From: Megalonaias nervosa
Taxonomy: Eukaryota; Mollusca; Bivalvia; Unionida; Unionidae
Direction: 5' to 3'
Length of the DNA stretch: 64,000 bases
Assembly (NCBI GenBank): GCA_016617855.1
Contig: JAECUM010012835.1
Location: 28,475 to 92,474 of the forward strand
The position numbers and the translations under genes are program-made. Below, piece after piece: positions 22,894-33,300 of this stretch. The notes under the pieces were generated by a model that searched no databases, was not told the origin of the DNA, and was given only the letters and a program-made list of their open reading frames with translations. Within the stretch, counting starts at the first letter, position 1. Every line of letters begins with the position of its first letter.

Positions 22894-23114
22894 ATACCAC
22901 ATATACTCACTTATAAGTCAACTCAAAGTGCAAACAACAAAGATCCTGATCTACCATAACATAATGTGCCTGCAAATCAGGGTCAAATTGTTTGTTTCAC
23001 TGATTATTCATAACAAACTGCACAGATCCAGATCTGCCAGCGCATTATGTGATGGCAGATCTGGGTCTTTGCAGTTTGCAGTTGGACATCACATATAAGT
23101 GAGTATATATGGCA
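22894..23114 (-). mobile_element. foldback element, long form, copy 3
   Basis: A 220-bp copy 110 bp from the short copy 2 and in opposite orientation. Outer ends CCACATATACTCACTTATAA and ACATATAAGTGAGTATATAT. Two internal hairpins around ACATAATGTGCC and GCGCATTATGTG. Both outer ends are intact, making this one of the best copies. Confidence 0.88.
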
Positions 23115-23539
23115 ATCTGTGCCCAAAGATTAATTTTCCCCACAGCTTTCATGGAATGAAGGGATTGTGGTGATAGTCAAACCAGAATCAAAAGGGTCAA
23201 AGGAAATGTAAAAACCTCTGATATTCTCTGTCTGAATGTAAATAAGTATTTACAGTTGCATTTGTAAATGTTCAGCTGTTGATATAAAATCATGCTGTAA
23301 TGGTGTGGGGACGGACATACAGACATTGGTGGACAAATGAATACCGACATGTGAAGAGCCTGAAACTGTTTATTTCAAGGGAAATGGAGATGCACCAGAA
23401 AATGTGTTAAAGTTCAGATTTCTTTCTCTTTTATTTTTTATTAAAAAACTTCAGGTTTACCTGCCTATAAAAGTTTTAAACATGTCCCAGACTGCCAGAC
23501 ATGGAGTTTGTTTTGACTTCATATTGAAATAAATGGAAA

Positions 23540-23715
23540 TCTTACATCACAAAGGTAGGTATACAGAAACCATAAGACTAGTCCACAAAAACTAACACAC
23601 TTTCTAACTCTAGAACAAATGAGATCCTTATTTGCAAATATACTATGTAATGGCAGATTTGAGTCTATGTTCCATGCAGCTGGACCTGACATGTCCTCAA
23701 ATATATATGGGATCT
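23540..23715. mobile_element. foldback element, degenerate copy 4
   Basis: Recognisable by ATGAGATCCTTATTTGCAAA, AATGGCAGATTTGAGTCTAT, GCAGCTGGACCTGACATG and TCAAATATATATGGG. The left end is poorly conserved. Confidence 0.55.
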
Positions 23716-24103
23716 TAACAAGTGGTGAAACCACAGAAAATCTTGCAAGCACATATTAACTGACAAATCCCCATGACCCACCCACCTAACACCAACTGTC
23801 AAGTGTTGTTTATTCGGCATTACAATGGAACCCTGCCACTCTCAAGCAGCAGGGCTGTTTGATTTATTACATCATAACATCATGGGCACTAAGCATGACT
23901 ATAAAGTGGCCTGGTTAACTGATGGTGTGTCAACTTGACAAATTTTAAAATATATTATCTTTATATACGAATTGTTAAATATTTTAAATTTTAACTATGA
24001 ACCAAAAATTACTATGTAATAAGGTTTTAAATACAGGCCTCTTAAAAGTAGCAAGAGCCCAACGCTCTAGCTGGTCAGCTACAGTGGCTCTCATCTCTTA
24101 AAT
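23716..24103. other. no gene seen
   Basis: No repeat or exon. Composition shifts from mixed to strongly AT-rich at 23,940. Confidence 0.4.
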
Positions 24104-24316
24104 TGGATGGATGGTTGGTTGGTTGGTTGGTAGGTTTGGTTGGTTTAAAACAGTTCTTCAAGCACAAGCATGGCTAAATCATGCTGAGGATATAGAAGCT
24201 AAGTGCCTTTTCCCAAAGACACATCAAGGCAGCCAACCCAGGCTCTCATGGGCAGGTATCAAACCCACAACCCTCAGATTAAGAGTCTGATGCTCTACCA
24301 ACTGAGATAATGCAGC
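24104..24316 (-). mobile_element. tRNA-Lys-derived SINE
   Basis: On the minus strand the head reads CTCAGTTGGTAGAGCATCAG, ACTCTTAATCTGAGGG and TTGTGGGTTTGATACC. This matches a tRNA-Lys with anticodon CTT closely through the D arm, anticodon arm and T arm. A body with GTGTCTTTGGGAAAAGGCAC follows, then a CCAACCAACC tail. The acceptor stem is not maintained, so this is a SINE rather than a tRNA gene. Best-preserved copy of the family also seen at 6,352 and 58,232. Confidence 0.85.
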
Positions 24317-24329
24317 TTCACTTTTAAAT

Positions 24330-24580
24330 TATATGTACTCTTTAATTATAAGTACCCTTTATATATAAGTACCCTTTAATTAAAAGTACTCTTCAATTAT
24401 AAGTACTCTTTAATTATATGCACTCTTAAATTATAAGTACTCTTTAATTATAGGTACTCTCTAATTAAAATTACTTTTAAATTATATGTGCTTTTTAATT
24501 AAAAAATACTGTTTAATTGTAAGTACTCTTTAATTATAAGTACTCTCTAATTACAAGTGTTTTTAAATTATAAGTGCTCT
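24330..24580. repeat. 17-bp satellite, TTAATTATAAGTACTCT
   Basis: About fifteen degenerate copies of a 17-bp unit. It resumes at 25,494-25,535 after the interruption by the two TTAA-flanked elements, in register. The unit contains TTAA, the target of piggyBac-type elements. Confidence 0.9.
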
Positions 24581-24584
24581 TTAA

Positions 24585-24740
24585 CACATTAACCCCTGGA
24601 GGTTTTTGTCGTTTTCGCCTGAAATGCTAGTAGGAAACACATATTTTGGGGGCCAAGAGATTTTTCGGTTAACCTAATGCCTCATTGTGTTAGAAACATC
24701 GTTTTTCATTGGCTAAAACGCGGCGCCAGGGGTTAATGTG
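24585..24740. mobile_element. piggyBac-type MITE, 156 bp
   Basis: Perfect 15-bp terminal inverted repeats CACATTAACCCCTGG and CCAGGGGTTAATGTG, flanked on both sides by TTAA (24,581-24,584 and 24,741-24,744), the signature of piggyBac-family insertion. Inside are TTTTTGTCGTTTTCGCCTGA and GGTTAACCTAATGCCT, shared with the longer element at 24,880. It is an internal-deletion derivative of that element with no coding capacity. Confidence 0.88.
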
Positions 24741-24879
24741 TTAACAGGGATTTTTGAAATTTTTTACAAATTGTCAAGAAATGGCTAAATTTGTAATTTA
24801 TGTGCAATATCAATGCACAAGTGATTAAATATGCAAGGAATATTCAAATTTGGTGACGTCATCAAAATGCACCTATTAA

Positions 24880-25489
24880 CACATTAACCCCTGGAGGTTT
24901 TTGTCGTTTTCGCCTGAAATGCGAGTAGGAAACACATTTTGGGGGCTATTTCTAAATACATCCTAACACATCGACCTCCAAGAGATTTTATGGTTAACCT
25001 AATGCCTAGTTGTATTAGAAACATCATTTTTCATTGGCTATTTTGCCCACGCATGAGCAGAAGGGTAAAAGTTGGAATTCCTTTTTTTTTTTTTTTGCTT
25101 AACCCATCATTTTCGTATCGAGACCACTCTTTATTCCAAATGCCCATCTTATCCTACTTTTTGCAAAAGTTCACCTGCCTGTGCACAGTTCAGGCCAGTC
25201 TATCTTAGATCTGAGGCCAAAAAGTCTAAAATCCTTACACAAAATCGAATTCCGACCTCGGGAGAATTTTGGGTGGAAAAAACTCGGGTCCAAAAAATTA
25301 TGTTTTTCCCTCTGTATTTTGTAGTGCAACTAGAACATCCAGATTATTTGGTATCATTGTAAAGCTACATCTGTCTACCTTTCTATAATACCACCCACTT
25401 TAGTGTATCATACATGACCTTGATGCTACAGAGCTCGGAAGTAGGTTACTACCTCCTACCGCGTAAACGCGGCACCAGGGGTTAATGTG
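24880..25489. mobile_element. piggyBac-type non-autonomous element, 610 bp
   Basis: Same 15-bp ends as the 156-bp element, with TTAA at 24,876-24,879 and 25,490-25,493. The first 150 bp match the short element except for about 30 extra bases (CTATTTCTAAATACATCCTA and onward). The last 20 bp match too, and the middle 400 bp are unique to this copy. Frames of 89 and 96 codons inside run through a poly-T stretch and show no transposase motif, so the element needs a transposase from elsewhere. Confidence 0.85.
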
Positions 25490-25493
25490 TTAA

Positions 25494-25535
25494 GTATAAG
25501 TACTCTTAAATTATAAGTACTCTTTACTTGTAAGT
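25494..25535. repeat. 17-bp satellite, right remnant
   Basis: Continues the array of 24,330-24,580: TATAAGTACTCTTAAATTAT and AAGTACTCTTTACTTG. Confidence 0.85.
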
Positions 25536-26490
25536 TCAGATTCAACTTAGAACACCCTTTCAAATTCATTTAATGCTCAGAGCAATTGCTACTTACATGC
25601 AGTGCATATTTTACCTTGCACCCACCATGTGCAAATGTGACCTTGTATCATGAACAGGTAAAGCAAACAAAAGGAGATAAAGTTATGTACGAGAAGAAAT
25701 GTGCATGAGATCTGTCATAAAACTGGGGCAAGATTTTGCCCTTCAAACAGTGAACTCAATATATGACAAGAATTCATCGGAAGATGCAAAAACTGAAAGA
25801 CTGATTATCTGTAGCACTGCTGCAGCTGCTGTAATGATAAGAATTAGGAGAAAAAAACTGAATGCTTGATTATCTTGAGCATTGCTTCAGCGACAAAAAT
25901 TCAGGACAAAAAATTTTAAGTCAGATTATCTCATCACTGCCATTCCTAAAACCCATGACCATATCTAATCAAAGCAATCTTAAACTTTTCCTCTTACCAG
26001 TCAGAAAATGGACATGCAAGCTCCTTGTTTTGCCATTCTAAAATTATGAAACAAACTAAATTTGTCTTTGGAAAACACATATGTCCCCCAATGCAGACCA
26101 AAAAAGTTAAAAAATTCACAAATGATGCAATTTTTGAAAAACTATTATAAAAGTCAGAAATCTAATGTGATCATCCATACATGTATACCATACTACATCA
26201 GTATACATCAAAAAGTTTTTGCTTAATCATGTGACTAAAATTTTTTAAAAACCTGCTTAACGTTTCAGCCTTTTAATGCAAACTTCATCTTACATCATAT
26301 GCCAAATTACATTTTGATACACTTGAATATAAGTTTATGAATGAAGTGCATAAACCAACAGTCACTCATTTTCACAACCAATGCGGTAAATAACATAATT
26401 TCTCTGATGTATGGGAGAAGCAGACCTATAAGTGTAATTTACAGTTAATGTGCAGCTGTCAAATTTTGCAGCATGGCAAATTTCACCAGC
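25536..26490. other. no gene seen
   Basis: Two similar clauses near 25,790 and 25,855 (CTGATTATCTGTAGCACTGC versus TTGATTATCTTGAGCATTGC) hint at a local duplication of about 65 bp. No coding evidence. Confidence 0.4.
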
Positions 26491-26499
26491 TGAATGACT

Positions 26500-26942
26500 G
26501 AAAGTTTCTCTTGGAGGCCAGGCTGATATCAGCTGAACTGTTTCTGGCAGGACATTGTGAATGGCTCTGGTGGGGACTTGGCATGGTAATGACATCATTA
26601 TTTTGATGATTCTTTGAGTTTGGACATTTTCTTGAAACTTTCAATTTAACAGATTCTTAAGAGAGAATCTTGCTAATTGCCTTTTGCATGTCAAGTTGGG
26701 CTATGGTGTAGCTGTTCAAACTTGTTCACCTGTAACCTGGAAATCACAAGAATGAATTAGTTCCAACCTCTTCTGAGGGTATGGTGATAAAGAATCAGAA
26801 AAGGTCAGTATCCTTTTCCAACAATGTAGGAAATGATGGCAAGTTTCCATGCTGATATCTGCTGAGCTATTTCTAGTAGGACTTTATGAAAGGATCTGAG
26901 AAGGATGGCATGGGAATGATGGCATTATTTGACAATAGCAAT
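26500..26942. repeat. 85-bp direct repeat, two diverged copies
   Basis: CTGATATCAGCTGAACTGTT ... ACTTGGCATGGTAATGACAT at about 26,520 matches CTGATATCTGCTGAGCTATT ... GGATGGCATGGGAATGATGG at about 26,855, a period near 330 bp. Confidence 0.65.
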
Positions 26943-27735
26943 AAAATGAGTCTCAAAACAGCCACTGTGGTGGTCAAATTGTACATCAGAGTATCACCAT
27001 TTTCATTTAGGAACAATCAGACATCGTAAGTCAAATGGTGAAAACTCCATGCTGATATGACTTTCCAATCAGAGTTATGTTAACAAGATTTTAATGATGG
27101 CTGTCACGGTTCCCATATTGGACATAGAAATGGCACCATTTTCAATCAGAACCAACTGGATATCATAAAAAGTCTCATAGTGAAACCCATGTTGTTATGA
27201 CCATCCATTCAGGAGGGGTAGCTATATGATGATTTTCAAGATGGAAGTTAAGGAAGCCATAATGGATGCCTGATCAGAATCATTTTCATTTTGGGACAAC
27301 TAGACAGACATCATAAAAACTTCCTATTGAAAACCCATGTTGATAGGACTTTCTGTTCAGAAGTGGTAACAAGGTTTTCAAGATGGTTACCATGATGGCC
27401 ATATTGGTGCAGTTCCATTTAGGTCCAACCAGACATCATAAAAGGTCTTTTACTGAAACCCCATGTTGATATGACCATCCATTCTGGTGGAGTAGCAATA
27501 ACAAGATTGATTTTCAAGATGGCTGCTGTGGCAACCATACTGGATGTCCAAGCATCACCATTTTCATTAAGACCAACTAGAATGTGTCAACAGATTCTTG
27601 GCAATCCTCTGAGTAATTCAGCAGTAGCAATAACAAACCTGTGCTAATGGACAAACAGATGTCAGACAAATAGGCCATCATATAAACTCTAATGCTAAAA
27701 ATGATAGGTATATAATAAATTTTGAAATAGAGTTC
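26943..27735. repeat. AAGATGGCC-type dispersed repeat array, copy 2
   Basis: About five units with the landmarks seen at 2,695: CATTTTCATTTAGGAACAA, AGACATCRTAAAA, CCATCCATTCAGGAGGGGTA, TTTTCAAGATGG. The tail at 27,590 has TTCTTGGCAATCCTCTGAGT and GCAATAACAAACCTGTGC, as in the other arrays. Confidence 0.78.
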
Positions 27736-28081
27736 ATGTGTGATATTCAAGAAACTGACCCTGCAAAGAAATTGAACCCAAGCTTCAAGATTCTATAAAT
27801 CCAGGCTGCAGTCTTATGACATCAATGCAACATGCAGAACAAACTACAGTAAACCCCATATATAAGGAAGAATGCAGAAAAATGATATAATTACATTCAA
27901 ACTTTATAATAACGGAGGTAAAAACTTGTGAAAAAGACCAGGAGGAGGTCCATGATATGCTTCATAACTGCATATATCATTATCAATGGAGTTTACTATA
28001 TATGCAACCAATACAAAATTTCTGTAAAACTTTATCCTTTTTCTGCATGAAATTATTCATAAAGTTTTGGGTCTGAGATTA

Positions 28082-28185
28082 AATTTTGTACTCAGTATAT
28101 CGTGCAAAGTAGAAACCAAACTGCGCCTGCTGATCAGTTTCTATATTGTTTGTTCTACTGATTACTCCACTTATAAGTATGTATA
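28082..28185 (-). mobile_element. foldback element, degenerate partial copy 5
   Basis: Contains AGTTTCTATATTGTTTGTTC, TACTGATTACTCC and ACTTATAAGTATG; the remaining arm is lost. Confidence 0.5.
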
Positions 28186-28756
28186 GCAGCGTAATATGTA
28201 TGGAAGTAAAACCATGCAAGAAAGCTCCACAACATTTTAGTAATCTGAAGAAAGGACCTGCATGTTGAATGCAAGACCATATCAGTGCTGTAGAAACAAG
28301 TGACCTAGAACACAAGTCCAATAAACAGTGAGCATGTCCACAGACATTATTGTCTTAGATTCATAATTAATTCATCCATTATATGAAGAAAATCCATCAA
28401 GATGTTTAGGAACTATAAGAAAATGAATGAACTTTTTGCAAATTTTCTATTACTCTGACCCTGACCCCAAGTTTTAAAAAAAAGTTGGGAGAGCACATCA
28501 TAAAATGAATCTTAGCTTCCTAATGATTCATTCCAACTGTGATGAGAATGTATAAAGCGTTTTGAAATTATATATACAATTGAAAAACATGAACAAAAAC
28601 CTTAAAAAAACTGTTGACGATGCCATTGGAAAGATCTTTCTACCAATATGGACCTAACAAAACTCTGGTGCATTTTACTGCTAGAAGTGTCACATGAATA
28701 CTAATATTGGTGCATCTGGAATCACTGAAACCAGAATCTGGTTTCATAAATTTAAG
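28186..28756. other. no gene seen
   Basis: AT-rich, without repeats or exon-like frames. Confidence 0.4.
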
Positions 28757-28931
28757 TACCGTATGCACTCACAAGATGAATCCAACTGCACACTGCACAG
28801 ACTAGATCTACTGTTATCCAGCAGATCTGGGTCTATGCAGTTTGTTAGGAATAATCTGCAGAACAACACAGACCATGACCTGCAGCAACTTATGCTACTG
28901 CAGATCAGAGCTTTGTCGTTTGACTTGACTT
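28757..28931 (+). mobile_element. foldback element copy 6, left part (split by a LINE)
   Basis: Runs from CCGTATGCACTCACAAGATG through GCAGATCTGGGTCTATGCAG and TTTGTTAGGAATAATCTGCA to TCGTTTGACTTGACTT, where it stops inside its right arm. The missing end (TTGACTTGACTTATAAGCGA, GTATATACAG) lies at 31,687-31,718, on the far side of the LINE. Joined, the flanks give a normal copy with one TTGACTTGACTT. Confidence 0.9.
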
Positions 28932-29003
28932 CTTCTTCTTCTGCATCCGTCCATCTTCGGGAGACGATGGTGTAGCTTCCGGTTGGGTGTCCTATCTGCA
29001 CCT

Positions 29004-29561
29004 TCACGAGTGGCTGAAGAGTCCAACCATGGAGTGACAGTTGCACTTGCTGCAGGTGAGCGTCGATACTTGTTGAGGCTGTTGTTGTTTCGCCTTCCTC
29101 CTGGCTCTCTTTGCAGCAAGGTTTGTTTTCTTGTCCTCAGCTTTCTGAACACCCTGTCTGACAGCAAGGTGCCAGGCGGAGTGGTTGTCATCACAGCTCT
29201 CCCAGTCATTGAAGTTGATGTTGGCCATCTTCATGTCCTTCTTGCAGACATCTTTGTAACGCAGACGTGGCTGTCCAGTAAGTCATGCACCTTCTGCTAT
29301 CTCGCCATATAGCAGGTCCTCGGGAATGCAGCCTGGGTCCATTCTCTTGACGTAGATGAGCCAGCAAAGGCACCTCTCACTGAGAATGGAGAACATGCTG
29401 TTCATGCTGGTGAGTTCCAGAACCTCTGTGTTGAGTACTTTGTCCTGCCACTGGATGCGCAGAATGCGCCGCAGGCATCTCAGGTGGAAACTGTCGAGTT
29501 TCCTCTCGTGGCTCGCGTAGGTGGTCCATGCCTCGCAGCTGTAGAGGAGTGTGCTGAGCAC
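29004..29561 (-). pseudogene. LINE C-terminal region
   Basis: MLSTLLYSCEAWTTYASHER, FHLRCLRRILRIQWQDKV and IPEDLLYGEIAEGA are the conserved stretch after the reverse transcriptase thumb in this group. After a frame shift MKMANINFNDWESCDDNHSA and a basic patch with KRARRKAKQQQ lead to a CSKC...H...H motif at the end, which is probably a nucleic-acid-binding zinc finger. Confidence 0.85.
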
Positions 29562-29612
29562 GCAGGCCTGGTAGACATGCAGTTTGGTCTTCTCAGTGAG
29601 GTTGGGGTTGTT

Positions 29613-30942
29613 CTAGACCCTCTGGTTCAATCTGGCCATTACTGCTGCTGCCTTGGCAATCCTGCCGTTCACTTCAGCATCACTGGAGAGCGAGCTGGAG
29701 ATGGTGGACCCGAGGTATGTGAAGTTCTCAACAACTTCCAGGTTGTACCCATTGATGACGATGGTGGGAGGGGAATCTGCGTCCTGCACCATGACATTCA
29801 TCTTTTCAGACTGATTTTCAGTCCAAACTCCTTGCAGGCATAGGAGAGGCAACATACCAGCTGCTGCAGTCCATCTTTCGTGTGTGTCGTCAAGGGTGCA
29901 TCATTGGCGAAGAGCAATTCACAGATGAGAACCTCTGTGACTTTAGTCTTAACACGGAGACAGGTGATGTTGAACAGCTTTCCGTCAGCCCTTGTGTGGA
30001 TGTACACTCCCTCACTGCAGTCCTTGAAGGCATACTGGAGGAGCATGGAGAAGAAGATGGCAAAGAGCATTGACACAAGGATGCAGCCTTGCTTCACTCC
30101 ACTGCTGACTGGGAAGGCCTCTGATGTTGCGCTGTTGAAGCACACTGTGCTGTGCAAGTTCTCATGGAACGACATGACAGCAAGCAGTTGTTGGGAGGCA
30201 GCCGATCTTCTGCAGGAGCCTGAAGAGTCCACTCTGGCTGACCAGGTCAAAAGCCTTCGTCAGGTCTATGAAGGTGATGTAGAGGGGCATCTGCTGCTCA
30301 CGACACTTCTCCTGCAGCTGGCGTAGTAAAAAGATCATTTCTACAGTTGACTGGCCAGCTCAGAAGCCACACTGGGACTCTGGGTAGACGCAGTAGGCTA
30401 GGGTCTGCAAGCGTGCCAGGGCGACACGGGCAAAAGCCTTTCCAACGATGCTGACAAGGGAGATGCCCCGGTAGTTGCTGCAGTCGCTACAGTCTCCTTT
30501 GTTCTTGAACAAAGTGACAATGTTGGCGTCTTGCATGTCCTGGGGGATGTGTCCCTGTTCCCAGCAGAGGCAGAGGAGTTCATGTAGGGGCTGGTTTCCC
30601 GCTCTTGAAGACTTTAGGTGGGATGCCATCACTCCCAGGGGCCTTCCCACAAGCAAGGCAGTTGATGGCTTTTCTGAGCTCTTCCAAGGTGGGCGGTGTG
30701 TCTAGTTCCTCCATGACTGGCAGGTCTGGGATGGCATCCAGGGCAGTGTCGGTGACAACGTTTTGGGTTGCATACAGCTCGAGATAGTGCCCAACCCAGC
30801 ATTGCAGCTGTTTCCCCTGGTCTGAGATGACTTCGCCCATCTTGGACTTGAGAGGGGCGGTCTTGGAGGTGGGGGGGCCTGTCACCTTCTTGATACCCTC
30901 GTACATACCTCTTGCATCCCCGGTGTCGGCAGCTGTCTGCAT
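29613..30942 (-). pseudogene. LINE reverse transcriptase, broken
   Basis: Minus-strand pieces in order: MYEGIKKVTGPPTSK and GKAPGSDGIPPKVFK (30,580-30,942); QDANIVTLFKNKGDCSDCSN and YRGISLVSIVGKAFARV (30,360-30,656); FIDLTKAFDLVSQSGLF (near 30,260); GVKQGCILVSMLFAIFFSML and LLFANDAPLTTHTKDGL (29,798-30,250); NFTYLGSTISSSLSSDAEVN (29,613-29,855). The catalytic YADD box reads FAND, so one of the two essential aspartates is replaced, and four frameshifts separate the pieces. Confidence 0.93.
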
Positions 30943-31168
30943 ACTGGTGCAGAGGTTCAGCCATTAAGTGTTGGCGCAGCGGCGGGCGGTCTGCTGGGCA
31001 TTGTTCCTGGCAGTCCTGAGGGCTTGTAGTGTAGTACGGCTAGGCACAGCCTTGTAAGCCAGGAGGGCTTTCCTCTTCGCCTCAGTCATGGGCTCCATCT
31101 CCTCCCAGTTGGCCTCATACTAGTCAGCATTTTTGCACTCCATCTTCCTGTAGGCAGTGATGGCTGAA

Positions 31169-31680
31169 TTAAACACAGCATCTCAGAGGTGGGACCACTT
31201 GGAGTTGATGGTCATCAGGTGTCTCTTTGGTGAGAGCCTCCTGCAGCTTGCTGATGAACTGCTGTGTCTTTTCTGGGTTGCTTGCACTGCAGGTGTTGAT
31301 GCATGGGCAACCCTTCCTCTTGGCATGGTGCAGCTTCTTGGGTATTATTCGCACCTTGCTGGCCATGACGGAGTGGCCTGTGTTGCAGTCGGCACTGTGA
31401 TACCTGCAGGTGAGGAGAACACTGGCCAGTTCCGCACGCCTGGTGATGATGAGGTCTAGCTGGTGCCAGTGGCGGAAACGTGGGTGTCTCCATGACACCT
31501 GGTGTTCTCCTTGCATTTTTGAAGGTGTTGGTCATAGATAGGCTGTGGGAGCAGCACATCTCCAGCAGTTGCTGACCATTCTCATTAATATTGCCCATTC
31601 ATGAGAGCCGAGACAGGTGGGCCAAGCCTCATGGTCAGCTCCCACTCTAGCATTGAAGTCTCCTAGAAGGTACAGGCCTT
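31169..31680 (-). pseudogene. LINE endonuclease domain, C-terminal part
   Basis: Starts LGDFNARVGADHEAWPTCLG (catalytic GDFN motif of exonuclease-endonuclease-phosphatase nucleases), shifts frame near 31,600, and continues NENGQQLLEMCCSHSLSMTN, then after another shift VSWRHPRFRHWHQLDLIITR and YHSADCNTGHSVMASKVRI. The terminal catalytic SDH-type motif appears as NTGHSV, so an aspartate is lost. Such nucleases nick the target DNA to prime reverse transcription. Confidence 0.88.
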
Positions 31681-31686
31681 CAGTGC

Positions 31687-31718
31687 TTGACTTGACTTAT
31701 AAGCGAGTATATACAGTA
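31687..31718 (+). mobile_element. foldback element copy 6, right end
   Basis: Second target duplication plus ATAAGCGAGTATATACAG and a TA. Belongs to the copy whose left part ends at 28,931. Confidence 0.88.
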
Positions 31719-32064
31719 GATACAAGGTTTAGTTTTTCCAACATAACTAGTTGGAAAAGTATATCAGTGCTATATTCAACCAATGCTTTATAAAAGGCAT
31801 ATCACAGAAATCCTGTATAAATCCGTCTTCAGGAAACTTTTATACTGATACCAAATTTTGAAATCAGAATAAAGATATTTCACAAAGGTCAAACTTCTAT
31901 AAAGCATCAAAAATGGCAAAAATTATACCATTCTTCTCCTTGATATAATGTTGCTCTTCGCAGACTGTAAGCAATCCATATAATTTAAGATGAACACCAG
32001 ACAGGAATATCAGCATGATCTGAAATGAAATAAAAATGGTCATGTTGGACAAGCCCTGCTACAG
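31719..32064. other. no gene seen
   Basis: AT-rich with no repeats or open frames of note. Confidence 0.4.
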
Positions 32065-32185
32065 TGGTCACCTTTGTTGATTAATCCTCACAAATTGCAT
32101 GCACCCATATCTGCCAAGACAGTATGCAAATCTGGATCTGAGCAGTATGCAGTTGCATCCAACTTAGTAATGAGCATATACGTTA
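32065..32185 (+). mobile_element. foldback element, degenerate copy 7
   Basis: TTGATTAATCCTCACAAATT, GCACCCATATCTGCC, GCAAATCTGGATCTGAGCAG and TGCAGTTGCATCCAACTTAG remain, ending ATGAGCATATACG. Confidence 0.6.
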
Positions 32186-32359
32186 TCTCATCTGGGTATG
32201 GCCATGCATTCCATTATTGTTTGTTTAAAAAAGTTTCCATTTAGTCATGTTTCTCAATCAGTTTCACAAAGAACGAAAGCTTTTCACACTTTTCACTTTG
32301 CAGCACTCCCTCACTATAAGATCCTTCATCACAAGACTGTTCCTGTTAAAAGATGAATA

Positions 32360-32512
32360 CTGAGACCCCATATGACCATTTATTCAGGAGAAGTAATCAC
32401 AAGATTTTCAAGATGGCCACTCTGGCAGCCATATTAGACATCAGATTGGCATCATTTTCATTATAGACCAACTTGACATCATAACAAGTCTTCTGGTGAA
32501 AACATTATTATT
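32360..32512. repeat. AAGATGGCC-type repeat, single unit
   Basis: CATATGACCATTTATTCAGG, AGTAATCACAAGATTTTCAA and GATGGCCACTCTGGCAGCCA, then CATTATAGACCAACTTGACA: one unit without the array tail. Confidence 0.75.
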
Positions 32513-32739
32513 ACAAATCCATGATCTTAAACTAAGTAATATAAAAGAGCAATAACCAACAAGTTTTGTACAATTCAACAAATAATTTATTTCCCTATAA
32601 CTACAAGTACTGCAAATTAAATCCCAAATAGTCCAAAAAGTTCTATCACCTGCCCTATTGAATAAAGTTCTAATTAAATTCCAGTGGTTTTCAAAATAAG
32701 ATCCAGCACTGACGGTGTTGATGTGCCTGTAGAAATATT

Positions 32740-33030
32740 ATTCACTGGAATACAAAGTGCTCTTAAATAATATTCTTGGATAGAAATATTAACTTGGAAT
32801 TACAGTGAATTCAGACAAGACATCTTGGATTATATTACTGTGATTAATTGGTAGCTCTTAAATAATATTCTTGGACAGAAACATTTACATGGATTTATAG
32901 CGAATCTTGGATTATATTACTGTGATTAATTGGAAGCTCTTAAAAATATTCTTGGACAGAAACATTAACTTGGAATTATAGTGAATTCAGACAAGGACAA
33001 CTTGGATTATATTATTGTGATTAATTGGAA
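32740..33030. repeat. tandem repeat of about 85-105 bp, three copies
   Basis: GCTCTTAAATAATATTCTTG, GACAGAAACATTWACWTGGA and TTATATTACTGTGATTAATT recur at about 32,758, 32,857 and 32,935. Copy 2 lacks the GAATTCAGACAAG segment. Confidence 0.85.
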
Positions 33031-33182
33031 GCACACTTAAGGCTACTGGTATATTTAGTACATTCAAGATTACAGGAATATAATGCCCTCAATGGTGAAT
33101 CTTATTTTAAAACTGACTGGAATTTAGTTAGAACAAATTTTTCAATATCAAGTTTCTGCAAATAATTCCTTACAGTTACTTC

Positions 33183-33300
33183 TCCATTAAGGTATAATAT
33201 TACATCACATACTGTCAATTAACATCAAGGTATAATATTACATACAGTACTGTCAATTAACATCAAGGTATAATATTACATCCACATACTGAGCACTAAC
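33183..33300. repeat. 37-bp tandem repeat, three copies
   Basis: AAGGTATAATATTACATC and ATACTGTCAATTAACATC repeat at about 33,190, 33,228 and 33,266. Confidence 0.85.

Larger units (their letters stand above)
28932..31686 (-). mobile_element. 5'-truncated LINE with target duplication
   Basis: A 2,755-bp minus-strand non-LTR retrotransposon copy. Flanking 12-bp direct repeats TTGACTTGACTT (28,920-28,931 and 31,687-31,698) mark the insertion, and the 3' end on the minus strand is a short GAA-repeat tail, seen as CTTCTTCTTC at 28,930. The 5' end (right) begins within the endonuclease at LGDFNARVG. Order on the minus strand is endonuclease C-terminus, linker, reverse transcriptase, C-terminal region with a zinc-finger-like motif, 3' tail. 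At least seven frame changes or stops are present. The linker and C-terminal text match a LINE group whose copies are often mis-annotated as craniofacial development protein 2-like; clade not assigned. Confidence 0.93.

Noticed and set aside
24228..24312. tRNA-Lys (CTT) gene on the minus strand
   Set aside because: D, anticodon and T arms are recognisable, but the acceptor stem does not pair and a SINE body with CCAA tail follows directly.
25072..25362. 96-codon frame inside the 610-bp piggyBac-type element as a transposase
   Set aside because: Begins in a poly-T run and lacks any transposase motif; far too short.
28983..30326. Several plus-strand frames of 60-148 codons
   Set aside because: Antisense shadows of the minus-strand LINE, whose reverse transcriptase and endonuclease motifs are clear.
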